A stretch of DNA of 64,000 bases from Asticcacaulis excentricus (GTDB lineage Bacteria > Pseudomonadota > Alphaproteobacteria > Caulobacterales > Caulobacteraceae): positions 1-64,000 of the forward strand of contig NZ_AP018827.1 of NCBI RefSeq assembly GCF_003966695.1, in the 5' to 3' direction. The position numbers and the translations under genes were made by a program. Shown piece after piece: positions 1-8,067 of the stretch. Below the pieces are notes generated by a model. The model was not told where the DNA came from. It worked only from the letters and a program-made list of their open reading frames with translations, and did no database searches. The first letter of the stretch is position 1, and every line of letters starts with the position of its first letter.

Positions 1-288
1 AATATCGACGGGGTGACCTATGAGATCGACGCGCAGGAAGCCGATCTGCTCCTGAAGGTGCAGCAGATCCCGCAGAAGGTGGTGGCCGCGGCCAGGGCGG
101 CCAATCCGTCGCTGCTGGTGCGTCACCTGATGGACGTGGCGGCGATCTATAACTCCTACTACACTCGCGTGCCGGTGATCAGCGACGGAGTCGCCAACCC
201 GGCGCGCCTGATGATCACGCAAGCCGTGCAGGTGGCCCTGACGCGGGCCCTGTCGATCTGCCATATCGAGTGCCCGGAAGCGATCTGA
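1..288 (+). CDS. argS: Arginyl-tRNA synthetase, C-terminal part (cut by window start)
   Basis: The open frame runs in from the window edge and ends at TGA 286-288; only about 95 residues are visible. They read as the helical DALR anticodon-binding domain that closes class I arginyl-tRNA synthetases: a run like LLVRHLMDVAAIYNSYYTRV (helix, aromatic pair, positive tail) followed by ARLMITQAVQVALTRALSI and an ending in PEAI. The enzyme charges tRNA-Arg in the cytoplasm. No catalytic motifs are in view, so the call rests on this domain alone. A strong hairpin terminator follows immediately. Confidence 0.8.
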   Translation, partial: NIDGVTYEIDAQEADLLLKVQQIPQKVVAAARAANPSLLVRHLMDVAAIYNSYYTRVPVISDGVANPARLMITQAVQVALTRALSICHIECPEAI

Positions 289-306
289 TAGGAGAGGCGA
301 TCTGAT

Positions 307-343
307 AAAAAAAAGCCGCCTCCCACGGGAAGCGGCTTTTTTT
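307..343. terminator. Bidirectional terminator between argS and ahpF
   Basis: An inverted repeat (AAAAGCCGC ... GCGGCTTTTTTT) has an A-run on one side and a T-run on the other. It therefore works as an intrinsic terminator for both convergent genes: argS from the left and ahpF from the right. Confidence 0.85.
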
Positions 344-360
344 GTTTCAGTTATCTGGAC

Positions 361-1950
361 TCAGGCGGCGATAACGTCCGCCGGGGCCGTGCTGCGGATC
401 AGGTGATCAAAGGCCGACAGCGAGGCCTTGGAGCCTTCGCCCATGGCGATGATGATCTGCTTGTAGGGCACGGTGGTGCAGTCGCCCGCCGCGAAGACGC
501 CCGGCAGTGAGGTTTCCCCCTTGGCATTGACCTCGACTTCGCCGTGCTTCGACAGGGCCAGCGTACCTTTCAGCCATTCGGTGTTGGGCACCAGACCGAT
601 CTGCACAAAGATGCCTTCCAGTTCGATATCGTGCGTCACGTCGTGCAGGCGGTCCTTATAGCTCAGGCCCGTCACCTTGCTGCCGTCGCCCTTGACCTCG
701 GTCGTCTGGGCATTGGTCAACACCTTGACGTTCGGCAGGCTGTAGAGCTTGCGTTGCAGAACCGCGTCGGCGCGCAGTTCGGCCGCGAACTCCAGCAGGG
801 TCACCTCGGCAACGATGCCGGCCAGATCAATGGCCGCTTCGACGCCCGAATTGCCGCCACCGATGACCGCCACGCGCTTGCCCTTGAACAGCGGGCCGTC
901 GCAGTGCGGGCAGTAGGCCACGCCCTTGTTCTTGTACTCGGTTTCGCCGGGCACATTCATGTTGCGCCAGCGGGCCCCGGTCGAAAGGATGACGGTGCGC
1001 GACTTCACCGAAGCCCCGCTTTGCAGCCTGACCTCGATCAGGCCGCCGGGGGTCGCCGCCGGGATCAGTTGCGTCGCGGTCTGGAGGTTCATGATATCGA
1101 CCTCATAGTCCTTGACGTGCTGCTCCAGCGCGGTGGCGAGCTTCGGGCCTTCGGTGTGCGGCACCGAGATGAAGTTCTCGATATCCATGGTGTCGAGCAC
1201 CTGACCGCCGAAGCGTTCGGCCACGACGCCAGTGCGGATGCCTTTGCGCGCCGCGTAGATGGCGGCCGAGGCTCCGGCGGGGCCACCGCCGACGACCAGC
1301 ACGTCGAATTCTGACTTGGCGCTGATCTTTTCGGCTTCACGCGATTGCGCCCCAGTGTCGAGCTTGGCCAGAATCTGCTCCAGACCCATGCGACCCTGAC
1401 CGAAGGGCTGACCGTTCAGCAGGATCGTCGGTACGGCCATGACCTGACGCTTCTCCACCTCGTCCTTGAACAGGGCGCCGTCGATGGCGACGTGTGTGAT
1501 CTTGGGGTTCAGGACGCTCATCAGGCTCAGCGCCTGCACCACGTCGGGGCAGTTCTGGCACGACAGGGAGAAGTAGGTTTCAAAGCGCAGTTCGCCGTCG
1601 ATGTCGAGCGCCTTGACCTGCTCGATCACTTCGGCCTCAACCTTGGGCGGGTGGCCACCGACCCACAGGAGCGCCAGCACCAGAGAGGTGAACTCATGGC
1701 CCATGGGCAGGCCGGCAAAGGTCACGGCGACCTCCGGGCTGCCGCTGCGCACGATGTCGAACGACGGCACGCGCTCACCGCCGGACGAGACGGTCAGGGT
1801 CACCTTGGGCGAGGCGGCCACGATGTCTTCGAGCAGATCGACCAGTTCACGCGACTTGGGCTGATCATCAGTGTGCGCCACCAGTTCGATTGGCGTGCGC
1901 AGGTTTTCGAGATAGGCCTTCAATTGGGCCTTCATGCCGTCGTCAAGCAT
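361..1950 (-). CDS. ahpF: Alkyl hydroperoxide reductase subunit F (NADH:peroxiredoxin reductase)
   Basis: 529 aa, the usual AhpF length, very close to E. coli AhpF along its whole length. An N-terminal double-thioredoxin-fold domain carries the CQNC redox pair at 131-134. It is followed by a FAD dinucleotide fold ([19 protein letters not shown] from about 219), a NAD(H) fold ([13 protein letters not shown] near 361) and the thioredoxin-reductase-type CPHC pair at 347-350. The C-terminal [15 protein letters not shown] is the FAD-binding signature. Electrons go from NADH through FAD and the two disulfides to AhpC. It lies 125 bp downstream of ahpC on the same strand, so the two form an ahpCF operon. 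The start is the [10 protein letters not shown] methionine, matching the family N-terminus. Confidence 0.96.
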   Translation of the reverse strand: MLDDGMKAQLKAYLENLRTPIELVAHTDDQPKSRELVDLLEDIVAASPKVTLTVSSGGERVPSFDIVRSGSPEVAVTFAGLPMGHEFTSLVLALLWVGGHPPKVEAEVIEQVKALDIDGELRFETYFSLSCQNCPDVVQALSLMSVLNPKITHVAIDGALFKDEVEKRQVMAVPTILLNGQPFGQGRMGLEQILAKLDTGAQSREAEKISAKSEFDVLVVGGGPAGASAAIYAARKGIRTGVVAERFGGQVLDTMDIENFISVPHTEGPKLATALEQHVKDYEVDIMNLQTATQLIPAATPGGLIEVRLQSGASVKSRTVILSTGARWRNMNVPGETEYKNKGVAYCPHCDGPLFKGKRVAVIGGGNSGVEAAIDLAGIVAEVTLLEFAAELRADAVLQRKLYSLPNVKVLTNAQTTEVKGDGSKVTGLSYKDRLHDVTHDIELEGIFVQIGLVPNTEWLKGTLALSKHGEVEVNAKGETSLPGVFAAGDCTTVPYKQIIIAMGEGSKASLSAFDHLIRSTAPADVIAA

Positions 1951-2075
1951 GGCGTACTCCGTAAATTGTCGTGAAAATCATTGTCTATATGCGGGCTCCG
2001 CAAAGCCCGGATAAAGAAAATGACGCTGCCGCGTGGGGGACATGGGGGGAGGCGGGCCTCCCCCCATGTGCGGAA

Positions 2076-2639
2076 TTAGATCTTCCCGACGAGGTCCAGC
2101 GACGGGGCCAGGGTCTTTTCACCCTCTTCCCACTTGGCCGGGCAGACTTCGCCGGGGTGCGAAGCGACGTACTGAGCGGCCTTCACCTTGCGGAACAGTT
2201 CGGTGGCGTTGCGGCCCACGCCTTCCGAGGTGATTTCCATGAACTGGATGATGCCTTCCGGATCGACGAGGAAGGTGGCGCGGTCGGCCAGGCCGACGCC
2301 CGGACGCATCACGTCGAAATTGTTGGTGAGGGTGCCCGATTGGTCGCCGACCATGTAGTAGTTGATCTTGCCGATGGCAGGCGAGGTGTCGTGCCAGGCC
2401 TTGTGCGAGAAGTGGGTGTCGGTCGAGACCGAATAGACTTCGACGTTCAGCTTTTGCAGGTCGGGATAGATACCGGCCAGGTCTTCCAGCTCGGTCGGGC
2501 AGACGAAGGTGAAGTCGGCCGGGTAGAAGAAGAAGATCGACCACTTGCCCTTGGTGTCGGCATCCGAAATATCGACGAACTTGCCTTCCTTGTACGCGGT
2601 GGCTTTGAAGGGCTTGATCGGGGTATTGATGAGGGCCAT
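2076..2639 (-). CDS. ahpC: Alkyl hydroperoxide reductase subunit C (2-Cys peroxiredoxin)
   Basis: 187 aa, exactly the usual AhpC size. The peroxidatic cysteine sits at C47 in [12 protein letters not shown] and the resolving cysteine at C166 in [11 protein letters not shown]. It reduces H2O2 and organic peroxides in the cytoplasm and is recycled by AhpF. The frame is open further upstream, but the start at 2639 (MALINTPIK) matches the family and has AAAGGA just upstream. The 450-bp gap ahead of it is AT-rich and shared with a divergent TonB receptor gene. OxyR control is common for this operon, but I could not identify an OxyR site by eye. Confidence 0.97.
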   Translation of the reverse strand: MALINTPIKPFKATAYKEGKFVDISDADTKGKWSIFFFYPADFTFVCPTELEDLAGIYPDLQKLNVEVYSVSTDTHFSHKAWHDTSPAIGKINYYMVGDQSGTLTNNFDVMRPGVGLADRATFLVDPEGIIQFMEITSEGVGRNATELFRKVKAAQYVASHPGEVCPAKWEEGEKTLAPSLDLVGKI

Positions 2640-2883
2640 TGGGGAAATCCTTTCATGAAATGGACGATGCTGTATTCCCCATTTTGGCGCAGAAAACAAA
2701 TCTATAATTTTTATACTCTCGATAATTAATTTTTATATCGGCATCTCGCCTTACGTTTCATATTGTCATATTTATCCGACCAATGGTTGTGGCATTAAGG
2801 CAACGTGTTACTGAGATGTTAGAATATGGCAAATGAGCAGTAGATGTGGACAACGCTGTCATGTTAGCGATGGCTTATAAAAA

Positions 2884-2897
2884 TCGACTTTAGTCGA
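2884..2897. promoter_or_regulatory. Perfect palindrome TCGACTTTAGTCGA
   Basis: A 6-bp arm, TT spacer, 6-bp arm, about 190 bp upstream of the TonB receptor start. A 13-base exact match to it recurs at 29214-29226, upstream of the acetate-permease operon. It may be a binding site of one dimeric regulator; the factor is unknown. Confidence 0.4.
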
Positions 2898-2950
2898 ATA
2901 ACAGGGAAGAAAGTGCAGGGTTCTCAAACTTTGCAAATAACTGAGACGAA

Positions 2951-2967
2951 TCTGCTCAAAGAGCAGA
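2951..2967. promoter_or_regulatory. Inverted repeat TCTGCTC-AAA-GAGCAGA upstream of TonB receptor
   Basis: Perfect 7-bp arms with a 3-base spacer, about 120 bp upstream of the TonB-dependent receptor. The size and symmetry suit an operator for a dimeric repressor or a small RNA hairpin in the 5' leader. No partner regulator gene is adjacent. Confidence 0.35.
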
Positions 2968-3089
2968 CGCGTTTCGCTGTGTGTCATTCAGTGCAGTGTG
3001 TCGTCCGCTAAGGGGAAGCCCGACGGCGACTTCACGCACTCAAAAAGTGTTTTTATTAGTAAAAAATATCCAACTTCTGGGAGGAAATC

Positions 3090-6000
3090 ATGACTTCACC
3101 GATTAACGGTGTGTCTTCGCGTGGCGCGCGCCGCGTGATCCGCAACATGGTGCTGTGCAGCGCGTCGGGTATGGCGATGCTGGCCGGTGCCGCCTACGCA
3201 CAGGACGCTGCGCCGGCTTCGGGCGACAATATCGAAACCGTGGTCATCACGGGTGTGCGTGGCTCGCTGCAACGTTCGATGAATATCAAGCGCAACGCCA
3301 CGGGTGTGGTGGATGCCATCACGTCGGAAGACATCGGTAAGTATCCGGATACCAACCTGGCCGAATCGGTTCAGCGCATTCCGGGCGTGTCGATCGACCG
3401 CACCAATGGCGAAGGTTCGACCGTGACGGTGCGCGGCTTTGGTCCGGGCTTCAACCTTGTCACCCTGAATGGCCGTGTGATGCCCTCGGCTCAGATCGGT
3501 GCCGTTGGTACGGGCAACATCACTGCGGGTGGTGGTTCGCGTAACTTCGACTTCTCCAGCATCGCTTCGGATGGCGTGTCGGGCTTTGAAGTCTATAAGA
3601 CCGGTAAGGCCAATATCGCTTCGGGCGGCATCGGTGCGACTCTGAATATCAAGACCCTGCGCCCGATCGGCAAGGCCGGGGCGGCTGGTTCTATTTCGGC
3701 AAAGGCGGTGCACGGTGAAAACCTGATCGACGGCAAGGACTGGACGCCGGAAATCGCCGGTACCTACAAGTGGACCAACGAAGACAACACCTTCGGCGTG
3801 GCCCTGTTCGGTCAGTTTGCTGAAAAGGACGTCGCGACCCGTCAGGCGACCCAGAACAACTGGAACCTTGACACCCGCGATCAGTTCTACAGCCCGTCGA
3901 GCGGCCGTCTGCGCTATGCCTCCAACCAGACCACGCTGCTGACGCAAATCACCAATGCGCCGCCGGCCGGTTCGCTGGTTGCCTACCCGAACGACAGCCG
4001 TTACGCCCTGTCTGAAACGCACAATGAGCGCACCAACCTCGTGGCGACGGCGCAATGGCGCCCGGCAGAAAACTGGCTGTTCACGGCGGATGCGGTTTAC
4101 GTCAAGAATGAAGCCACTGAAAAGCGCGCTGAGCAGACCAACTGGTTCAACCGTCCGTTCGATCAGATCATCTTCGAAAAGGGCGCTTCGGGCATCTATA
4201 ATGCGGTCTTCCTTCAGGAAAACCTGTCGGGTGTGAAGGATATCGGCTTCGAGCAGCAACTGGTCGGCCTCAAGAGCACCCTGAAGTCGCTGGGCTTCAA
4301 TGCCAAGTGGGACATCAATGACAAGATGAGCCTGACCTTCGACGCCCATTCGTCCGAAGGCAAGGTCCTGCCGAACAACCCGAACGGTTCAACCGCCGTC
4401 GCCATCTCTATCGGTGCGCCGGTCATTTCGTCGCACTCGGTTGATTTCCGCAGTGACATCCCGGTTCAGAAGTACACCATCAACGACGCGCTGCGCGGCA
4501 ACAACAATGGTCGTCTGGATGCCGGCGATCTGGGCTCTCAGGTTGGCCGGACCTGGACCAACAGCCAGACCAACAAGGTCGACGAATTCAAGGTTGATTT
4601 TGCTTATGACTTCGACGGCGAAAGCCGCTTCGACGGGGGTATCGACCTGTTGAAGTCGAAAATGACCACAACGACGGGTTCGACCTATCAGGCACTGGGT
4701 GACTGGGGTATCTCGCGACCGGGTGATATCGCTCAATACGCACCGGGTCTGGTCACCACCTACGATCTGGGTGGCCTGTTCCAGGACTTCACGCCGGGTC
4801 AGTCGAACGTCGCCTTCCGTGGTAACGCGCTCGACATCTACCGGGCTGTGGCCAAGGGTTATAACCAGTCGCTGCCGACCACCTCTTTGACGGCCAACAC
4901 CATCGAAGAAGACATCAAGGCGATCTATGGTCAATTGACCCTGAAGGGTGACTTCCTGGGTAAGCCGGTCGGCGTCGTGGCCGGTCTGCGCTATGAAAAG
5001 ACCGATGTGACGGCTTCGGCCCTGCAAAGCGTCCCGACCGCCATCCGCTGGACGGCTGATAACGACTTTGCGGTCGATTTCGGCAGTGGCGTCGCCACCC
5101 TTAGCAGTCAGGCCGATTATGACAACTGGCTGCCGAACCTCGACATCTCGTGGAATGTGCGTGATGACGTGACGCTGCGCGCTTCGTACTCGAAGACGAT
5201 CGCGCGTGCGGCCTATGGCAACATGTACGCCACGACCACGGTCAACACGCCGCCGCGTCCGACCGCCAACGGGACCAACCCGACGGCGTCTTCGGGCAAC
5301 CCGGCCCTGCTGCCGCTGGAATCGTCGAACATCGACTTCTCGGCGGAATGGTACTATGGCCCGGCTAACTACGTGTCGCTCGGCTTCTACAACAAGGACG
5401 TGGCCAACTTCATCGGCACGGGCCGTGTAACGCAGAACCTGTTCAGCCTGCGTGACCCGACCGCCGCTACGGCAGGATCTCGCTCCGGTACGGCCAAGAC
5501 CGCGCTGAGTGAACTGGGTCAGTCGCCGACCGACGTCAACCTGTTCACCATGACGGCCCTGGTCATCAAGAACAACGGCAATACGACGGCGGCCAAGAAC
5601 GAGTACACGGCCAACTCGACCAATGGTAACCTCAATCAGGCTTTCGTGGATCAGATCCTCGCCGCCTATGATATTACCGCGAACTCGACCGATCCGCTGT
5701 TTAACTTCGACACCTCGATCCCGGTCAATAACAAGACCGCGAACATCCATGGTTTCGAAGCGGCCTTCCAGCACTTCTTCGGTGATACCGGCTGGGGTCT
5801 GTCGGGCAGCCTGACGACGGTTGATGGCGACATCGGCTTCGACAACTCTGCCGCTCCGGGCACGCTTCAGTTCCCGCTGTTGGGTCTGTCGGATACCTAC
5901 AACGTCACCCTGATCTACGATAAGGGTCCGCTGTCGGGTCGTCTGGCCTACAACTGGCGTGACAAGTACATCGCCAGCACCAATGTCGGCTCGCAGGGTG

Positions 6001-6197
6001 ACCCGCAGTACTTCGAAGCCTTCGGGGTTTTGGATGCTTCGGTCAACTATTCTGTGACGTCGAACATTCAGGTCACCTTCGAGGCTCTGAACCTGACCAA
6101 GGAACACATCCGTCAGTACGGACGTGACACCTCCAACATCTACTTCGCTCAGGAACTGGATACCCGTTATCAGATCGGTGTCCGCTACAAGTTCTGA
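3090..6197 (+). CDS. TonB-dependent outer-membrane receptor (Caulobacter type)
   Basis: 1035 aa. The signal peptide is residues 1-37, ending AYA before QDAAP. A TonB-box-like ETVVITGVRGSL follows at 49-60, then a plug domain (DIGKYPDTNLAESVQRIPGV, then VTVRGFGPGF) and a long beta-barrel ending in GVRYKF, with the terminal Phe typical of outer-membrane proteins. It belongs to the large-receptor family common in Caulobacter, Xanthomonas and sphingomonads, many members of which import carbohydrates or other plant- and plankton-derived molecules. The substrate cannot be read from sequence. It is followed by sapC, cupin and halogenase genes, so it probably supplies or senses their substrate. ATG 3090 has a strong GGGAGGA upstream. 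Confidence 0.93.
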   Translation: MTSPINGVSSRGARRVIRNMVLCSASGMAMLAGAAYAQDAAPASGDNIETVVITGVRGSLQRSMNIKRNATGVVDAITSEDIGKYPDTNLAESVQRIPGVSIDRTNGEGSTVTVRGFGPGFNLVTLNGRVMPSAQIGAVGTGNITAGGGSRNFDFSSIASDGVSGFEVYKTGKANIASGGIGATLNIKTLRPIGKAGAAGSISAKAVHGENLIDGKDWTPEIAGTYKWTNEDNTFGVALFGQFAEKDVATRQATQNNWNLDTRDQFYSPSSGRLRYASNQTTLLTQITNAPPAGSLVAYPNDSRYALSETHNERTNLVATAQWRPAENWLFTADAVYVKNEATEKRAEQTNWFNRPFDQIIFEKGASGIYNAVFLQENLSGVKDIGFEQQLVGLKSTLKSLGFNAKWDINDKMSLTFDAHSSEGKVLPNNPNGSTAVAISIGAPVISSHSVDFRSDIPVQKYTINDALRGNNNGRLDAGDLGSQVGRTWTNSQTNKVDEFKVDFAYDFDGESRFDGGIDLLKSKMTTTTGSTYQALGDWGISRPGDIAQYAPGLVTTYDLGGLFQDFTPGQSNVAFRGNALDIYRAVAKGYNQSLPTTSLTANTIEEDIKAIYGQLTLKGDFLGKPVGVVAGLRYEKTDVTASALQSVPTAIRWTADNDFAVDFGSGVATLSSQADYDNWLPNLDISWNVRDDVTLRASYSKTIARAAYGNMYATTTVNTPPRPTANGTNPTASSGNPALLPLESSNIDFSAEWYYGPANYVSLGFYNKDVANFIGTGRVTQNLFSLRDPTAATAGSRSGTAKTALSELGQSPTDVNLFTMTALVIKNNGNTTAAKNEYTANSTNGNLNQAFVDQILAAYDITANSTDPLFNFDTSIPVNNKTANIHGFEAAFQHFFGDTGWGLSGSLTTVDGDIGFDNSAAPGTLQFPLLGLSDTYNVTLIYDKGPLSGRLAYNWRDKYIASTNVGSQGDPQYFEAFGVLDASVNYSVTSNIQVTFEALNLTKEHIRQYGRDTSNIYFAQELDTRYQIGVRYKF

Positions 6198-6219
6198 TCC
6201 TTTAGTCGAGTGTAAAGGG

Positions 6220-6247
6220 GAAGGGCCGCGGGTAACCGCGGCCCTTC
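6220..6247 (+). other. Stable hairpin between receptor and sapC
   Basis: GAAGGGCCGCGG-GTAA-CCGCGGCCCTTC: a perfect 12-bp stem with a 4-base loop, 22 bp after the receptor stop. No uridine run follows, so it is more likely a 3'-end stabiliser or partial terminator. That would let the receptor mRNA exceed that of the downstream enzymes. Confidence 0.7.
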
Positions 6248-6318
6248 CTGCCTTCTGCCTGTCTTGCCGTTTGAGACAGGTGGGGTAAGTTCTTTGTGTT
6301 TGCTGCGAAAGTTGTTCC

Positions 6319-7023
6319 ATGCCCAACGCCGTCCTTCTCGATAATGTTCAGCATCACGACCTGAGGGTCATCGGCGGTCACGGCCCGGCGTTTGGCGATG
6401 CGGTGAATGAAATTCCCGTCTTTGCCCCCGAATTCGCTGAGCTTCAGCGCGACTATCCGCTCTATTTCCGTCAGACGGAAAAGGGCGGCTTTCAGACCTA
6501 TGCCCTGCTGGGTCTCGATAAGGACGAGAACCTGTTTCTGGCCGACGGTCAGTGGCAGGCGCGCCACGTCCCGGCCATGAGCAACCGGGGTCCCTTCCTG
6601 ATTGGCATGAACGACGATCAGCCCATGCTGATGGTCGATCTTGATCACCCGCGCCTCAGCCGCAGCGAGGGCGAGCCCGTCTTCCTGCCGCACGGCGGCA
6701 ACGCGCCGGCTCTGGAGCGCCACATGCGCGCCCTGCGCACTATCCATCAGGGCGTCGAACTCAATGCGCCGATGTTCGCGGCGTTTCAGGCCGAAGGCCT
6801 GATCGCGCCGGTCGAAATCGCCATCCGCCTCGACGACACCACCGAATACAAGATCCCGGACCTTTTCTCGATCAGTCAGGAGGCCCTGTCGCAACTCAGC
6901 GGGGAGGCGCTGGAACGCCTGAACCGCGCCGGTTTCCTGGCGCTGGCCTTTCAGGTTGCGGGCTCCATGGGCAATATGGCCCGCATTATTGAACTGAAGA
7001 ACCGCAAGCGGGCCGCGCTCTGA
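6319..7023 (+). CDS. SapC family protein
   Basis: 234 aa, full length for the SapC-like family (PF07277), named after a Campylobacter S-layer locus protein. Family hallmarks visible are the N-terminal VNEIPVFAPEFAELQRDYPLYF, GPFLIGMNDDQPMLMVDLD, and a late LAFQVAGSMGNM segment. No signal peptide, so it is probably cytoplasmic. Molecular function is not established. In Caulobacterales and sphingomonads it habitually sits beside TonB receptors, cupin-like proteins and tryptophan-halogenase-like flavoproteins, as here. Its stop overlaps the next start (TGATG), which indicates translational coupling. Confidence 0.85.
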   Translation: MPNAVLLDNVQHHDLRVIGGHGPAFGDAVNEIPVFAPEFAELQRDYPLYFRQTEKGGFQTYALLGLDKDENLFLADGQWQARHVPAMSNRGPFLIGMNDDQPMLMVDLDHPRLSRSEGEPVFLPHGGNAPALERHMRALRTIHQGVELNAPMFAAFQAEGLIAPVEIAIRLDDTTEYKIPDLFSISQEALSQLSGEALERLNRAGFLALAFQVAGSMGNMARIIELKNRKRAAL

Positions 7024-8057
7024 TGGTTGAGATTGCGCGCCGTACTGAGGTCGTGACCGGTATTGCGCCGGACGCTATTCCGTTTGATGAACTGATGGCC
7101 GCGCAAAAGCCGGTCATCCTCAAAGGCGCGGCGCGCGACTGGCCTTTGGTGCGTGAGGGGGTAGGGAGCGCCGTAGCGGCCATGGATCATCTGCGCCGCT
7201 TCTATCAGGGGCGGCCGGTGACCGCCTATACGGGCGCGCCAGAGATCGGCGGCCGCTTCTTCTATCGCGACGACATGGCCGGTCTCAATTTCACCGCCGC
7301 GCGCACCGACCTCGGCGCGTTTCTCGAAGAGGTGGCGGCGCATCTCAACGACCCCGCGCCGCCGTCCTTCTATATCGGCTCGACCGATCTGGGTCTGTAC
7401 CTGCCGGGCCTGCGTGAGGCGGGCAATGATCTGAGCCTGACCCACCCCATGTTCGTGGCCAATCCGCCTTTGGCCAGTATCTGGATCGGCAACCGCACCA
7501 CGGCGACCTGCCATTTCGACATGTCGCACAATATCGCGGTTTGCGTCGCCGGTCAGCGCCGCTTTACACTCTTCCCGCCGGATCAGGTCGCCAACCTCTA
7601 TCCCGGCCCGCTGGAGCCGACACCCGGCGGTCAGGTGGTCAGTCTGGTCGATTTCCGGGCTCCCGATTACGAGCGTTTCCCGCGCTTCCGCGAGGCCGAA
7701 GCCGCCGGTCAGGTGGCCGATATGGAACCGGGCGATGTCCTCTTCTATCCGGCCCTGTGGTGGCACCACGTTGAGGCGCTGGCACCGTTCAACATTCTGG
7801 TGAACTACTGGTGGAACACGTCACCGGCCTTCATGGACACGCCGATGAACACCCTGCTGCACGGCCTCTTGAGCCTGCGCGATCGGCCCCAGCCGGAAAA
7901 GGACGCCTGGAAGGCGCTGTTCGACTATTACATCTTCGGCCCGGCTGAGCAGGCGGGCGCCCACATCCCCGAAGCGGCGCGCGGCACGCTGGGGACGCTG
8001 AACGACATGACAGCCAGACGCCTGCGGGCGCAACTGCTGCAAAAATTAAATCGCTGA
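7023..8057 (+). CDS. Cupin-like/JmjC-fold protein (putative Fe(II)/2-oxoglutarate oxygenase)
   Basis: 344 aa of the cupin_8/JmjC-like family. The likely iron facial triad is HFD at 164-166 and His248 or His249 in WWHHV; the strand before it (ADMEPGDVLFYPALWWHH) is the classic second cupin motif. These enzymes hydroxylate proteins or small molecules using oxygen and 2-oxoglutarate; the substrate here is unknown. It starts inside the sapC stop codon and ends 10 bp before the halogenase, so the three genes are one translational unit. A role in tailoring the ligand taken up by the upstream receptor is inference. Confidence 0.85.
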   Translation: MVEIARRTEVVTGIAPDAIPFDELMAAQKPVILKGAARDWPLVREGVGSAVAAMDHLRRFYQGRPVTAYTGAPEIGGRFFYRDDMAGLNFTAARTDLGAFLEEVAAHLNDPAPPSFYIGSTDLGLYLPGLREAGNDLSLTHPMFVANPPLASIWIGNRTTATCHFDMSHNIAVCVAGQRRFTLFPPDQVANLYPGPLEPTPGGQVVSLVDFRAPDYERFPRFREAEAAGQVADMEPGDVLFYPALWWHHVEALAPFNILVNYWWNTSPAFMDTPMNTLLHGLLSLRDRPQPEKDAWKALFDYYIFGPAEQAGAHIPEAARGTLGTLNDMTARRLRAQLLQKLNR

Positions 8058-8067
8058 GGGAAGAGAC

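Larger units (their letters stand above)
2640..3089. other. AT-rich divergent intergenic region (ahpC / TonB receptor)
   Basis: About 450 bp without a convincing gene, clearly AT-richer than the flanking genes. It must hold the promoters of ahpC (minus) and of the TonB-dependent receptor (plus). It contains two perfect inverted repeats, listed separately, and a GGGAGGA ribosome-binding site just before 3090. No CtrA box or tRNA is seen. Confidence 0.7.

Noticed and set aside
4389-6326. Very long antisense open frame (about 645 codons) under the first TonB receptor
   Set aside because: It is the mirror of a strongly coding, GC-rich gene; the translation is Arg/Val-rich without domains, and the receptor frame has full homology.
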